Notes: generated by a model from the sequence alone, not told the origin. Shown: positions 16,429 through 24,961, counted from the stretch's first letter. The stretch: 64,000 nt of DNA from Ferruginibacter sp. (GCA_013141115.1 JABFRP010000004.1:1-64000); one strand, 5' to 3'. Translations and numbers: made by a program.

Positions 16429-16944
16429 ATGAGCGAATATTTTAAAATAGGCAAACTTGCCGCAAGTACCGGGTTAAAAGGCGAATTGGTGCTACAACAT
16501 AACCTCGGCAAAAAAACTGCCTTAAAAGGTTTGGAAGCCATCTTTTTAGAGGATAAGAAAGATAATTTTATTCCTTACTTTATACAAGAGGCAAAGATCC
16601 GCAACGATAATGAAACAGTAATAAAATTAGAAGGTATTGATATTATGGAGGTGGCCAGGAAATTAACTCCCAAAGAAGTATGGATCACCGAGGAAGATTT
16701 TAAAAAATTTGCAGCTAAATCATCACCCATTGCCATGCTAGGTTTTATGATGGTAAATGATGGTGAAGAAATTGGTGTAATAGAAGAAGTGATAGAACAA
16801 CCACACCAGATATTATGCAGCATTATGTATAAAGGCAAAGAAGCACTGATACCTATACATGAAGATAGCCTTGAAAAACTGGATGTTAAAAATAGAAAAG
16901 TGTTTGTAATACTGCCAGATGGTTTGTTGGATATTTATAGTTAA
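16429..16944 (+). CDS. rimM: 16S rRNA processing protein RimM
   Basis: 171 residues. N-terminal RimM barrel: FKIGKLAASTGLKGELVLQHN, with the typical Gly-Lys/Gly-Glu pattern. The PRC-barrel-like C-terminal half includes LGFMMVNDGEEIGVIEEVIEQPHQIL and the conserved LIPIHEDSLEKLD. RimM helps the 30S head mature and binds S19. It follows rpsP as in many bacteria (the trmD and rplS partners are not here). Its last 4 bases overlap the convergent gene to the right. Confidence 0.93.
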   Translation: MSEYFKIGKLAASTGLKGELVLQHNLGKKTALKGLEAIFLEDKKDNFIPYFIQEAKIRNDNETVIKLEGIDIMEVARKLTPKEVWITEEDFKKFAAKSSPIAMLGFMMVNDGEEIGVIEEVIEQPHQILCSIMYKGKEALIPIHEDSLEKLDVKNRKVFVILPDGLLDIYS

Positions 16945-17336
16945 TCAGCCGCAACCTTTTTATTTTCTTTAGCAGTTAAGTTAGCAATGATCTCTTTAAG
17001 TCCGCCACATTCGTCGGCAACTTTTTTACCCAGTTTACGGCCAATTGCCCGTATGGCTTCAGCCCTTGTTTTTCTGTCATCTGTTTGAGTAAAGCCATCT
17101 TCTTTAAGTAAATCCTGAATGCTATTTGCCGAATTTTTTTTAAGGCATATATCCAGTACTGCATAAAAACTGTTTAAAGTAACCAGGCTATCTTTATTAC
17201 TCATAATACATCCGCACATTGCTGTGGCCACACTATCTGTAACCGGGTGAGGTTTTGTTTTGGGTAGCGTAAATTGTGCACTTACTGCAAAAGGGATGAT
17301 TAATAAGACAATAATAAACAGGCTGTTTTTTTGCAT
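16941..17336 (-). CDS. Small secreted protein of unknown function
   Basis: 131 residues with a signal peptide (residues 1-20, cut after VSA). The mature part has four cysteines (CGC near residue 41, C near 63, C near 110) that could form two disulfides in the periplasm, and is otherwise charged and helical. Similar short secreted proteins occur in Bacteroidota without assigned function. Convergent with rimM, overlapping by 4 bases; no operon partner. Confidence 0.65.
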   Translation of the reverse strand: MQKNSLFIIVLLIIPFAVSAQFTLPKTKPHPVTDSVATAMCGCIMSNKDSLVTLNSFYAVLDICLKKNSANSIQDLLKEDGFTQTDDRKTRAEAIRAIGRKLGKKVADECGGLKEIIANLTAKENKKVAAD

Positions 17337-17493
17337 CAGTATAAATTCTGTTTTGAAGATGCCTGAAATTAGACCTTATTATTTTGTATAGCCACAGCAG
17401 GGAGCAATTATTTACACTGCAGCAAGTATTTTAACTTATCTCAAACATTTAGCATCAAATTAATTGTAATTTTAAAAAAAGGAAAAATAACAT

Positions 17494-18636
17494 TTGGAGC
17501 AACAACGCATCATAGCACATTTCGATCTGGATTCATTTTTTGTTTCGGTAGAGATATTGAACAATCCTTCATTAAAGGATAAGCCGGTTATTGTGGGTGG
17601 AAGAGAGCGTGGCGTGGTAGCGGCCTGCAGCTATGCAGCCCGAAAGTTTGGCATTCACTCTGGGATGCCATCTAAAAAAGCCTTTCAATTATGCCCGCAG
17701 TTAATTGTGGCCAACGGCAGCAGGGGAGAATATAGTAAATACAGCCGCTGGGTAACACAAATTATTGCAGCAAAAGCGCCACTGTTTGAAAAGGCTTCGG
17801 TGGATGAATTTTACATTGACCTGACAGGAATGGAAAAATTTTTCAATCCCCTGCAATGGACAATAGACCTGCGTAAACAAATCATCAACGAAACACAACT
17901 GCCTATTTCTTTTGGATTAGCCAGCAATAAAATGATGGCAAAAATGGCTACCAATGCCGCAAAGCCCAATGGCTATTTGCAAATCCCCTTTGGAAAGGAA
18001 AAAGAATTTTTAGCACCAATGACGGTTAATAAAATACCGGGTGTAGGTGACCATACTTACGAATCGCTGAAAGCGATGGGTATCTTTACTATAAAAGATA
18101 TTAGTGAAAAAAGAATTGAAGAACTGGAAGAACGTTTTGGAAAATGGGGCATTGACCTGTGGAATAAAAGCCAGGGCATTCATAATGGCGAAGTGTCGCA
18201 ATACCACGAAGCCAAATCGGTAAGTACTGAAAATACTTTTGATGAAAACAAAACGGATACGATTTTTTTAATGGCCGAACTGGTGCGAATGGTGGAAAGA
18301 ATTGCTTACGAATTAAGGCAGGATGGAAAAGTGGCAGGTTGTATTGCGGTTAAGATCCGGTATCCTGATTTTGAAACCAATTCCAGGCAAACCACTGTGC
18401 CGTATACCTGTGCCGATGATGAAATAATTCCTGTTGCAAAAGAATTATTTCATAAGCTTTGGAAAAAAGGAACACCAGTAAGATTGATGGGAGTTCGCCT
18501 ATGTGAACTGACCAACGATGCGGTGCAAACCAATTTATTTGATGATGTAGAACGCAAAACAGATCTATACAAAGCAATAGATAATGTAAAGGAAAGGTTC
18601 GGTAAGGCATCAGTCAAAAGAGCCTCCTCAAATTAA
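17494..18636 (+). CDS. dinB: DNA polymerase IV
   Basis: 380 residues, a Y-family translesion polymerase. The palm shows HFDLDSFFVSVE (first catalytic Asp and steric gate region) and SVDEFYID (Asp-Glu metal ligands). The helix-hairpin-helix IPGVGDHTYESLKAMGI and the little-finger domain follow. I accept the TTG start at 17494: it puts the first Asp near residue 10, as in other DinB proteins, an AAAGGA-like sequence lies just upstream, and no nearby ATG fits. It copies past lesions at the cost of accuracy. Monocistronic; no LexA-type box was recognised. Confidence 0.93.
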   Translation: MEQQRIIAHFDLDSFFVSVEILNNPSLKDKPVIVGGRERGVVAACSYAARKFGIHSGMPSKKAFQLCPQLIVANGSRGEYSKYSRWVTQIIAAKAPLFEKASVDEFYIDLTGMEKFFNPLQWTIDLRKQIINETQLPISFGLASNKMMAKMATNAAKPNGYLQIPFGKEKEFLAPMTVNKIPGVGDHTYESLKAMGIFTIKDISEKRIEELEERFGKWGIDLWNKSQGIHNGEVSQYHEAKSVSTENTFDENKTDTIFLMAELVRMVERIAYELRQDGKVAGCIAVKIRYPDFETNSRQTTVPYTCADDEIIPVAKELFHKLWKKGTPVRLMGVRLCELTNDAVQTNLFDDVERKTDLYKAIDNVKERFGKASVKRASSN

Positions 18637-18718
18637 TGTTGAACTTGCTAATGTGTAATATCGATGGTGCTTAAATTCAAACAGCTGTTCATTACATTCG
18701 CCATTAGTACATTTGATA

Positions 18719-19132
18719 TTATTCTGTATCAATCAAATCATGCAGGGTTTTCTTTTCTAAAATTTTCAACGTAGCATCTCTTGTAAAAGCCATCGCTTTA
18801 TTTAAGCCGCAAGTAGCTTCATTACAATCCTTACACTTTTCATAAAAATTCAAACTTACGCAGGGTATCATGGCAATGGGGCCATCCACAATCCTTATGG
18901 CAACTGCCAGGGATGTTTTTTTAGGGGCATTGGCTAAAAAGTAACCACCACCTTTTCCTTTCTTACTGTCTAAAACGCCCTTGTTTTTTAATTGCAAAAG
19001 AATGCTTTCTAAAAACTTGATGGGGATCTTTTTCTTTTTAGCAATCTCTGAAATTAGTATAGGTCCTTCGCCGTATTTAGACGCCAAGTAACCAAGGGCT
19101 TTTAGCCCGTATTGTGTTTTTTTAGATAACAT
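18719..19132 (-). CDS. Rrf2-family transcriptional regulator
   Basis: 137 residues from ATG 19130-19132 (MLSKKTQYGLKALGYLA, the standard Rrf2 start). An N-terminal winged helix-turn-helix is followed by the family's KGKGGGYFLANAPKK wing. The C-terminal region has four cysteines in CVSLNFYEKCKDCNEATC, three or more of which may hold a 2Fe-2S cluster as in IscR/NsrR, so redox or iron-sulfur status may be sensed. It is divergent from the peroxiredoxin gene; a 9-bp inverted repeat between the two is the likely operator, suggesting control of both genes. A TATATTTG element lies 6 nt before its start. Confidence 0.9.
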   Translation of the reverse strand: MLSKKTQYGLKALGYLASKYGEGPILISEIAKKKKIPIKFLESILLQLKNKGVLDSKKGKGGGYFLANAPKKTSLAVAIRIVDGPIAMIPCVSLNFYEKCKDCNEATCGLNKAMAFTRDATLKILEKKTLHDLIDTE

Positions 19133-19138
19133 AGCAAA

Positions 19139-19146
19139 CAAATATA
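19139..19146 (-). promoter_or_regulatory. -7 element of the Rrf2 regulator gene
   Basis: Leftward TATATTTG ends 6 nt before the start codon, so the transcript would have almost no leader. Confidence 0.55.
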
Positions 19147-19173
19147 GCATAAAGTTAAAAAATAATTCTTAAT

Positions 19174-19208
19174 ATTAGTCTATTTAATCAGTAGAGTAAT
19201 TATATTTG
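19174..19208 (+). promoter_or_regulatory. Peroxiredoxin promoter with likely Rrf2 operator
   Basis: ATTAGTCTA (19174-19182) and TAGAGTAAT (19192-19200) form an inverted repeat with 8 of 9 matched positions and a 9-nt spacer. The right arm directly abuts the -7 element TATATTTG (19201-19208). The 27-bp span is the size of known Rrf2-dimer sites. There is no -33 TTG, which fits a promoter controlled by a bound regulator. Confidence 0.6.
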
Positions 19209-19227
19209 CAGCCTAAATAATACCATT

Positions 19228-19866
19228 ATGAGTTTAAGACTAGGGGATATTGCGCCCAACTTTAAAGCAAAAACGTCTTTAGGCGAAATTGATTTCTATG
19301 AATATTTAGGCGATTCCTGGGGGATCTTATTCTCACATCCTGCCGACTACACGCCGGTTTGTACAACAGAACTGGGCCGTACCGCAGCCTTAAAAGATGA
19401 ATTTGCCCAACGTAATGTAAAAGTATTGGCTTTAAGTGTTGATCCGGTTGATAAACACCTTGGTTGGATCAATGATATTAATGAAACTCAGCATTGTTCG
19501 GTGGAGTTTCCCATTATTGCCGACGATGATAAAAAAGTTTCTGAACTATATGATTTTATTCACCCTAATGCATCGGCAACTGCAACTGTGCGTTCGCTGG
19601 TAATTATCGGGCCGGATAAAGCGGTAAAATTAATTATCACTTACCCTGCATCTACCGGAAGAAATTTTGTAGAAGTGCTACGTGTGGTAGATTCATTACA
19701 GCTTACTGCAAAATACAGTGTGGCTACGCCTGCTAACTGGAAGGAAGGTGAAAAAGTAATTGTGATTCCATCTATTAGTACAGAAGATGCTATCAATAAA
19801 TTTCCAAAAGGAGTTGAGGTAATAAAACCTTATTTACGTTATACACCGCAACCTAACTTAGACTGA
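19228..19866 (+). CDS. Peroxiredoxin, Prx6/1-Cys type
   Basis: 212 residues. The peroxidatic cysteine is C45 in HPADYTPVCTTELGR, the Prx6-type motif. Family length and the C-terminal extension (TPANWKEGEKVIV) also fit Prx6. A second cysteine (about C93 in TQHCSVEF) is not at a known resolving position. It reduces hydrogen peroxide and organic hydroperoxides in the cytoplasm. It is divergent from an Rrf2 regulator with a candidate operator between, and ends in a strong terminator. Confidence 0.93.
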   Translation: MSLRLGDIAPNFKAKTSLGEIDFYEYLGDSWGILFSHPADYTPVCTTELGRTAALKDEFAQRNVKVLALSVDPVDKHLGWINDINETQHCSVEFPIIADDDKKVSELYDFIHPNASATATVRSLVIIGPDKAVKLIITYPASTGRNFVEVLRVVDSLQLTAKYSVATPANWKEGEKVIVIPSISTEDAINKFPKGVEVIKPYLRYTPQPNLD

Positions 19867-19889
19867 TTGTTTTCTTATATTTTTAGTTT

Positions 19890-19917
19890 AGCCGTTTGTA
19901 TTGAACGGCTTTTTTTA
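19890..19917 (+). terminator. Terminator after the peroxiredoxin gene
   Basis: A 7-bp stem AGCCGTT / AACGGCT, 7-nt loop, then seven T. Confidence 0.85.
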
Positions 19918-20673
19918 TGAGTTCTTTTTCAATTGCTGCAGCAAAGCTCTCATGTCTTTAGGCAAATCTGCGGTTAAATTAAAATCATTCCCTTCAGCAT
20001 CAGTAAATTTTAAACAGTAAGAATGGAGTGCCAGTCTGTTCAGCATGGGCCTTTCTTCTTCATCGTGTTTGCCTAACTTATATTTTTTCTTTAGAGAAGA
20101 TAATAAAACAGGTTTGCCATCGCCATACAATTCATCACAGGCAAGTGGGTGCCCCATGTTTTTACAATGCACCCGTATCTGGTGGGTACGGCCGGTATGC
20201 AATTGAAATTGTAAAAGCGAATATGATTTGTATGCTTCAATTACTTCGTAATCGGTAACCGAAGGTTTACCATTGCGGTGAATTACCATCAAACCTTTTT
20301 GCAATAAATGTTCGCTGATAGGAGCATCAATAGTGCCTTTTTTCTCGGCAGGTAAACCATGCACAATTCCCTGGTAATATTTTTCTACTCTTCTGTCTTC
20401 AAAAGCCTGAGACAAAAATTTATGTGTGGTTTCGTTTTTTGCAAACAGAATAATACCACTGGTATCTTTATCTAAACGATGTACTGTAAATATGGTACCG
20501 TATTTGGCCAGCAACATATCTTTAAGCGACACTTCGCTTTGCATCCTGTCGGGGATAGATAAAAGCCCCGCAGCTTTATTGATGGCAACAAAATTATCAT
20601 CTTCAAAAATGATGGCTTCTGATAGTTTAAAAGGCAGTGGCCCTTTTTTATTATTAGTTGATTCTGCAAACAT
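19915..20673 (-). CDS. RluA-family pseudouridine synthase
   Basis: 252 residues. The catalytic Asp is in HRLDKDTSGIILFAK, followed by HTGRTHQIRVHCKNMGHPL, both RluA-family signatures. There is no S4 domain at the N-terminus, in contrast to RluC/RluD. It isomerises uridine to pseudouridine in rRNA or tRNA; the exact site is unknown. It begins 9 nt after another pseudouridine synthase gene and probably shares its transcript. Confidence 0.9.
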   Translation of the reverse strand: MFAESTNNKKGPLPFKLSEAIIFEDDNFVAINKAAGLLSIPDRMQSEVSLKDMLLAKYGTIFTVHRLDKDTSGIILFAKNETTHKFLSQAFEDRRVEKYYQGIVHGLPAEKKGTIDAPISEHLLQKGLMVIHRNGKPSVTDYEVIEAYKSYSLLQFQLHTGRTHQIRVHCKNMGHPLACDELYGDGKPVLLSSLKKKYKLGKHDEEERPMLNRLALHSYCLKFTDAEGNDFNLTADLPKDMRALLQQLKKNS

Positions 20674-20682
20674 GGGAAAAAC

Positions 20683-21732
20683 TTATTTCTTTTTAGACGC
20701 ATTCATGTATTTAAGCAAACGGATTTCTTTGTCGCTTAAGTAACGCCACTTGCTGCGCTCTACATTTTTTTTGGTAAGATTGGCGTACATCACCCGGTCC
20801 AAACCTTTTACATCGTAACCCAGGTGTTCAAATATGCGGCGTACAATACGGTTGCGGCCACTGTGAATTTCTATGCCAATAATAGATTTGTCTTTACTAT
20901 CTGCGTAAGCCAAACTATCTACATTTACTTCGCCATCTTCTAATTTTAATCCTTTTACAATTTTTTCAAAATCAGCTTTGGCTAAGGGCTTATCTAATTT
21001 TACTTCGTATATCTTTTTTATTTCGTAGCTGGGGTGCGATAGTTTTTGTGTAAGGTCGCCATCATTGGTTAATAACAAAACACCCGAAGTGTTTCTGTCT
21101 AAACGGCCAATAGGATACACTCTTTCTGTAGTTGCTTTTTGTATCAGTTGCAACACTGTTTTTCTACCCTGCGGATCGTCGGTGGTGGTAATGTAATCTT
21201 TAGGTTTGTTCAATAAAATATACACCAGGTTTTTAGTAACAAATAATTTCTTGCCATTAAATACCACTTCATCTGTTTCTTTTACTTTATAGCCTGGTTC
21301 TGTTGCAACAGTGCCATTTATTTTTACTTTACCTGTAGTAATTAATGTAACCGCATCTCTTCTGGAACAAACACCGCAATGCGCCATAAATTTATTCAAC
21401 GGCATTACGCCAGTGGGAGCATTATCGTTAGCCGCTTTTGCTTTTTCCGATTTGGTATGTGGCGTTTTTGCAGCACCGCCGGTAGGCTTAAATTTCGGTG
21501 TTGTTCTTGTGGAAGCGGCCTCTTCTCTTGCAGGGTTTCCCTTTGCATTATCGGCGGCCTTTGGTGCCATGCCATTCTTCTTTGCCATCCTGGCCTGGTA
21601 TTCTTCTTCTTTTTTCTTTTCAAAAAAAGCGTTACGCTCTTTGCGGTAGGTTTTCTTTTCCTGGCGGATTTCTTCCTTAATTACGCTGTTTTTTTTCTTT
21701 ACGGTGAATTTTTGAAATGGAGTCTGGCTCAT
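20683..21732 (-). CDS. RluB/RsuA-family pseudouridine synthase with basic N-terminal extension
   Basis: 349 residues. An S4 RNA-binding domain (MPLNKFMAHCGVCSRRDA, about residues 109-126 onward) precedes the catalytic domain with YPIGRLDRNTSGVLLLTNDG. RluB modifies 23S rRNA near U2605 in E. coli. The first ~105 residues are a Lys/Glu/Ala-rich, low-complexity extension (KKKNSVIKEEIRQEKKTYRK type) likely disordered and RNA-binding; such extensions occur in Bacteroidota RluB. A -7 element lies at 21772-21779. First gene of a two-gene operon with the RluA-type enzyme. Confidence 0.9.
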   Translation of the reverse strand: MSQTPFQKFTVKKKNSVIKEEIRQEKKTYRKERNAFFEKKKEEEYQARMAKKNGMAPKAADNAKGNPAREEAASTRTTPKFKPTGGAAKTPHTKSEKAKAANDNAPTGVMPLNKFMAHCGVCSRRDAVTLITTGKVKINGTVATEPGYKVKETDEVVFNGKKLFVTKNLVYILLNKPKDYITTTDDPQGRKTVLQLIQKATTERVYPIGRLDRNTSGVLLLTNDGDLTQKLSHPSYEIKKIYEVKLDKPLAKADFEKIVKGLKLEDGEVNVDSLAYADSKDKSIIGIEIHSGRNRIVRRIFEHLGYDVKGLDRVMYANLTKKNVERSKWRYLSDKEIRLLKYMNASKKK

Positions 21733-21771
21733 TTTTGAAGTGATTTACTGTTTTACAACAGGAGTGAGCCG

Positions 21772-21779
21772 CAAATATA
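21772..21779 (-). promoter_or_regulatory. -7 element of the rluB-like operon
   Basis: A perfect leftward TATATTTG, 39 nt before the start codon. The terminator of the upstream gene lies immediately behind it, where a -33 element would be. Confidence 0.55.
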
Positions 21780-21784
21780 GCATT

Positions 21785-21811
21785 AAAAAAGCGAACCTGT
21801 TGGGTTCGCTT
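21785..21811 (-). terminator. Terminator after the Spy/CpxP-like gene
   Basis: A 9-bp stem AAGCGAACC / GGTTCGCTT with a 5-nt loop, followed on the leftward transcript by U (A-run at 21785-21790). Confidence 0.8.
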
Positions 21812-21832
21812 TAAAGAGCTGCATATAAGATT

Positions 21833-22453
21833 TTACTTAACTGTCTTCTTTTCCATTCTGCCTTTCTTCATTTCTTCCATTTTTTGAAGTTGTTCTGCTG
21901 TAAATATTTTTTTACGATCGTCTTTCATTTGCGTTTTCAGGGCCATTAATTTTTCTTGTTTGGCCACCCTGTCCATTTTATCGTCTTCCTTAATAGCTTT
22001 TAATTTGGCACTCATTTCTCCACGCTGTGCTTTCATTTTAGCTACCTGGTTATCGCTAAGGTTAAGCCTGGTTTTCATTTTATCCATCCTGGCAGCATAA
22101 TGTTGTTCGGCTTTAGCTTTATGCTCAGCCTTCATTTGCGCCATTTGGTTTTTTTGCTCCAGTGTAAGCAGGCTTTGCATTTTGGCTTGCTGATCTTTGT
22201 GCAATGCTGATTTTTTATCCCTGAATTCTTTTACAGTGATGTTTTCATTTTTATTAAGTTCTTGTAATTGCTTTTTGTAAGTTTCTTTGTTAAGCTTTAC
22301 TTGTTTTTTCTGTTCTTCGGAGAAATTTAGTTTTTGGGCAATAGCCATTTTGTGATGCTGAGGATGTTTTCCTTTCATCATTCTTTTTTGCTGTGCATTG
22401 GCAGATAATGTGATCATGCCTAATGCCATCAATGCGATCAATAACTTTTTCAT
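21833..22453 (-). CDS. Secreted Spy/CpxP-like helical protein
   Basis: 206 residues with a signal peptide (residues 1-20, ending ANA). The mature chain is Lys/Gln/Met-rich and almost wholly helical, with LNFSEEQKKQVKL and LNLSDNQVAKMKA segments that resemble the LTxxQ motifs of the Spy/CpxP periplasmic chaperones. It is longer than Spy (about 140 residues mature) and may contain two such units. A role in envelope stress is inferred. A perfect 8-bp hairpin lies at the start codon. Confidence 0.7.
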   Translation of the reverse strand: MKKLLIALMALGMITLSANAQQKRMMKGKHPQHHKMAIAQKLNFSEEQKKQVKLNKETYKKQLQELNKNENITVKEFRDKKSALHKDQQAKMQSLLTLEQKNQMAQMKAEHKAKAEQHYAARMDKMKTRLNLSDNQVAKMKAQRGEMSAKLKAIKEDDKMDRVAKQEKLMALKTQMKDDRKKIFTAEQLQKMEEMKKGRMEKKTVK

Positions 22454-22474
22454 GGTAAATTGTTTTATTTACCA
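22453..22474 (-). promoter_or_regulatory. Perfect hairpin at the start codon of the Spy/CpxP-like gene
   Basis: TGGTAAAT (22453-22460) and ATTTACCA (22467-22474) are perfect inverted copies with a 6-nt loop. In the leftward mRNA the last base of the stem is the A of the ATG. It could hide the start site from ribosomes or be a DNA operator. Confidence 0.45.
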
Positions 22475-22531
22475 ATAGACGGTGATTGATAGCCGTAGTT
22501 TAATCTCCGTAAAATAAGTTTTGTTAAAGGA

Positions 22532-23572
22532 TTATTTTTTATTGGCCAACTGCCCACAGGCTGCATCAATATCTTTACCACGGCTGCGGCGTACCCTTAC
22601 ATTTACCCGGTGCTTAGCCAAATGATCGGTAAATAATTGCGTAGTGTCTTCGTCAGGTTTTATAAATGCAGCGCCATCAATAGGGTTGTATTCAATAACA
22701 TTCACTAAATGTGTAGGAATTTTGCGGTATATTTTTATCAGGTCGTCCGCATCTTCAATAGAGTCGTTTACATCTTTTAGTAAAATGTATTCTAATGTGA
22801 TATCGTTTTTAGTTTGCTCGTAAAAATAATTCAGCGCTTCTACCAATGCATCAATATTGTTGCTTTCATTAATGGGCATTATAGCGTCACGTTTTTTATC
22901 GTTAGCTGCATGTAACGAAAGTGCCAGGTTGAATTTTACTTTATCGTCGCCTAGTTTTTTTATCATTTTTGCCACGCCTGCAGTGGAAACTGTAATTCGT
23001 TTAGGACTCATCCCTAAACCATCGTTACTGATAATTTTATCTATGGCCTGCAATACATTATTGTAGTTAAGCAAAGGTTCGCCCATGCCCATAAAAACAA
23101 TATTGCTTAATTTTTTATTATAAACCTTTTCGCTTTGCTGGTTTAGTTGCGCTACCTGGTCGTATATCTCATCAAAATTTAAATTGCGCTTGCGTTCCAT
23201 TTTGCCGGTTGCACAAAACGAACAGGTAAGGCTGCAGCCAATTTGAGAGGATACACAGGCGGTATTTCTCTTTTCTGTTGGGATCAGCACGCCTTCAATA
23301 AAATGCCCGTCGAAGGTTTTAAAACGTGATTTTAAAGTGCCGTCGCCACTAATTTGTGTGGTATCGGTGGTGATAGCGGGTAAGCTAAAATGTTCAGCTA
23401 ACTTTATACGTAACTCCTTGCTCAGGTTGCTCATATCATCAAAACTGGTGGCGCTTTTCTTCCATATCCACTCATAAGTCTGGATGGCACGGAATTTTTT
23501 ATCACCTATAGATTCGAAGTATTCTTTTAATTCGGGAAGGCTTAGTGTTCGTATATTCTTAGTTTCTAACAT
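22532..23572 (-). CDS. rlmN: 23S rRNA/tRNA adenine-C2 methyltransferase RlmN
   Basis: 346 residues, normal for RlmN. The radical-SAM motif is C-SLT-C-SF-C (CxxxCxxC) after CVSSQIG. FMGMGEPLLNYNNV and SLHAANDKKRDAIMPIN are family blocks. The C-terminal VRRSRGKDIDAACGQLA contains the cysteine that carries the methyl group. It methylates A2503 of 23S rRNA and A37 of some tRNAs. It stands alone behind TATCTTTG placed exactly 4 nt before the ATG, implying a leaderless mRNA. Confidence 0.96.
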   Translation of the reverse strand: MLETKNIRTLSLPELKEYFESIGDKKFRAIQTYEWIWKKSATSFDDMSNLSKELRIKLAEHFSLPAITTDTTQISGDGTLKSRFKTFDGHFIEGVLIPTEKRNTACVSSQIGCSLTCSFCATGKMERKRNLNFDEIYDQVAQLNQQSEKVYNKKLSNIVFMGMGEPLLNYNNVLQAIDKIISNDGLGMSPKRITVSTAGVAKMIKKLGDDKVKFNLALSLHAANDKKRDAIMPINESNNIDALVEALNYFYEQTKNDITLEYILLKDVNDSIEDADDLIKIYRKIPTHLVNVIEYNPIDGAAFIKPDEDTTQLFTDHLAKHRVNVRVRRSRGKDIDAACGQLANKK

Positions 23573-23576
23573 GCGG

Positions 23577-23584
23577 CAAAGATA
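23577..23584 (-). promoter_or_regulatory. rlmN -7 element, leaderless arrangement
   Basis: A perfect leftward TATCTTTG with 4 nt between it and the ATG. With the usual -7 placement, transcription would begin at or next to the start codon. Confidence 0.6.
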
Positions 23585-23645
23585 CTTACCAATTAATAAT
23601 TTTAAGGATTTCGTGAATTTGAAGCTATTTCCGTTATTTGTGCTT

Positions 23646-23704
23646 TAATTTACGCTTAGATAAAAGCTCAATAAAGTTATACAGTACAAGAGTGCGACGC
23701 CAAT
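23646..23704 (+). repeat. Dispersed 59-bp repeat, copy A
   Basis: Best-conserved counterpart of 16251-16309 (about 52 of 59 bases in inverted orientation) and of a degenerate third copy at 36541-36589. Similarity continues weakly to about 23735. It lies 32-120 nt upstream of the thiolase gene, so it forms its leader or promoter region. Confidence 0.75.
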
Positions 23705-23767
23705 GAAGCTGAACAAAGCTTTGTAGTTCGGCTCCAAAAAGAATCCAAGACAAGCAAAAAAGTATTT

Positions 23768-24961
23768 ATGCAAACAGTTTATGTTATTGATGCCATACGA
23801 ACACCGATTGGAAAATATGGCGGTGCTTTAAGTAATATTCGCCCCGATGATCTGCTGGCTTATGTAATAAAAGCTTTGCTAAAGCGCAACGATTCGATTG
23901 ATGTGAATGCGATTGAAGATGTGATTGCAGGTGATGCTAACCAGGCGGGAGAAGACAACAGGAACGTTGCCCGTATGGCGGCTTTACTGGCTGGGCTTCC
24001 CGTAACCGTTAGTGGTAATACAGTAAACCGTTTATGTGCCAGCGGACTGCAGGCTATAATGGATGCTGCAAGGGCCATTGCCTGTGGCGATGGTGATTTT
24101 ATAATTGCCTGCGGTGTGGAAAGTATGAGCAGGGCGCCATTTGTAATGCCTAAGTCAACTACTCCTTTTGCAAGGGATACGCAAATTTTTGATACTACTT
24201 TGGGCTGGCGTTTTGTAAATAAAAAATTATCTGATTTATATTATCCCTATAGTATGGGAGAAACGGCGGAGAATGTTGCCCGCCAATGGAATATCAGCCG
24301 CAATGCACAGGATGAATTTGCGATGGAAAGTCAGAAGAAATATGCAGTGGCACATGATGCAGGGAAATGGGCCGATGAAATAATTCCGTTGCAGGTACAG
24401 ATTGGTAAAGATGTTTTTGATTTTGATAAAGATGAGCATCCCCGCTTATCGAGCCTGGAAAAACTGGGGCAATTAAAGCCTGCTTTTACAAAAGATGGAA
24501 CCGTAACTGCCGGAAATTCTTCGGGCATCAATGATGGTGCTGCGGCAATGTTATTAGCCAGCGAATCGGCGGTAAAAAAATATGGCCTGCAACCTGTTGC
24601 CAAAATTGTAAGCATGGCTGTAGCTGGTGTTGACCCTGCGGTGATGGGCATTGGGCCTGTGCCTGCAACAAAAAAAGCATTAAGCAGAGCTGGACTTACT
24701 GTTGCCGATTTAGATTTAGTGGAACTGAATGAAGCTTTTGCATCGCAATCCATCGCCTGTATTTATGATTTAGGATTAGACCTGGAAAAAGTAAATGTAA
24801 ATGGTGGCGCCATTGCGTTGGGGCACCCCTTGGGTTGCAGCGGTGTAAGAATTTCTACTACCTTATTATACGAATTAAAACGCCGCAAAGCAAAATACGG
24901 TTTGGCTACCATGTGTGTTGGTGTGGGGCAGGGTGCTGCAATTATTTACGAGGCCTTATAA
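23768..24961 (+). CDS. Thiolase, 3-oxoadipyl-CoA/acetyl-CoA acyltransferase type
   Basis: 397 residues. Catalytic Cys90 in NRLCASGLQA, GGVESMSRAPFVM-type segment, catalytic His in GGAIALGHPLGCSG, and the second Cys in CVGVGQGAAIIYE are all present. The GWRFVNKKL stretch and overall sequence look closer to PcaF/PaaJ 3-oxoadipyl-CoA thiolases than to biosynthetic acetoacetyl-CoA thiolases, but substrate specificity is not certain. It cleaves or forms 3-oxoacyl-CoA. No beta-oxidation or aromatic-degradation genes are nearby. It is convergent with an ABC permease gene, overlapping by 6 bases. Confidence 0.9.
   Translation: MQTVYVIDAIRTPIGKYGGALSNIRPDDLLAYVIKALLKRNDSIDVNAIEDVIAGDANQAGEDNRNVARMAALLAGLPVTVSGNTVNRLCASGLQAIMDAARAIACGDGDFIIACGVESMSRAPFVMPKSTTPFARDTQIFDTTLGWRFVNKKLSDLYYPYSMGETAENVARQWNISRNAQDEFAMESQKKYAVAHDAGKWADEIIPLQVQIGKDVFDFDKDEHPRLSSLEKLGQLKPAFTKDGTVTAGNSSGINDGAAAMLLASESAVKKYGLQPVAKIVSMAVAGVDPAVMGIGPVPATKKALSRAGLTVADLDLVELNEAFASQSIACIYDLGLDLEKVNVNGGAIALGHPLGCSGVRISTTLLYELKRRKAKYGLATMCVGVGQGAAIIYEAL

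Noticed and set aside
24956..24961. Overlap of thiolase and permease stops as a sign of error
   Set aside because: Convergent genes with a few overlapping bases are common, and both proteins end as their families do.
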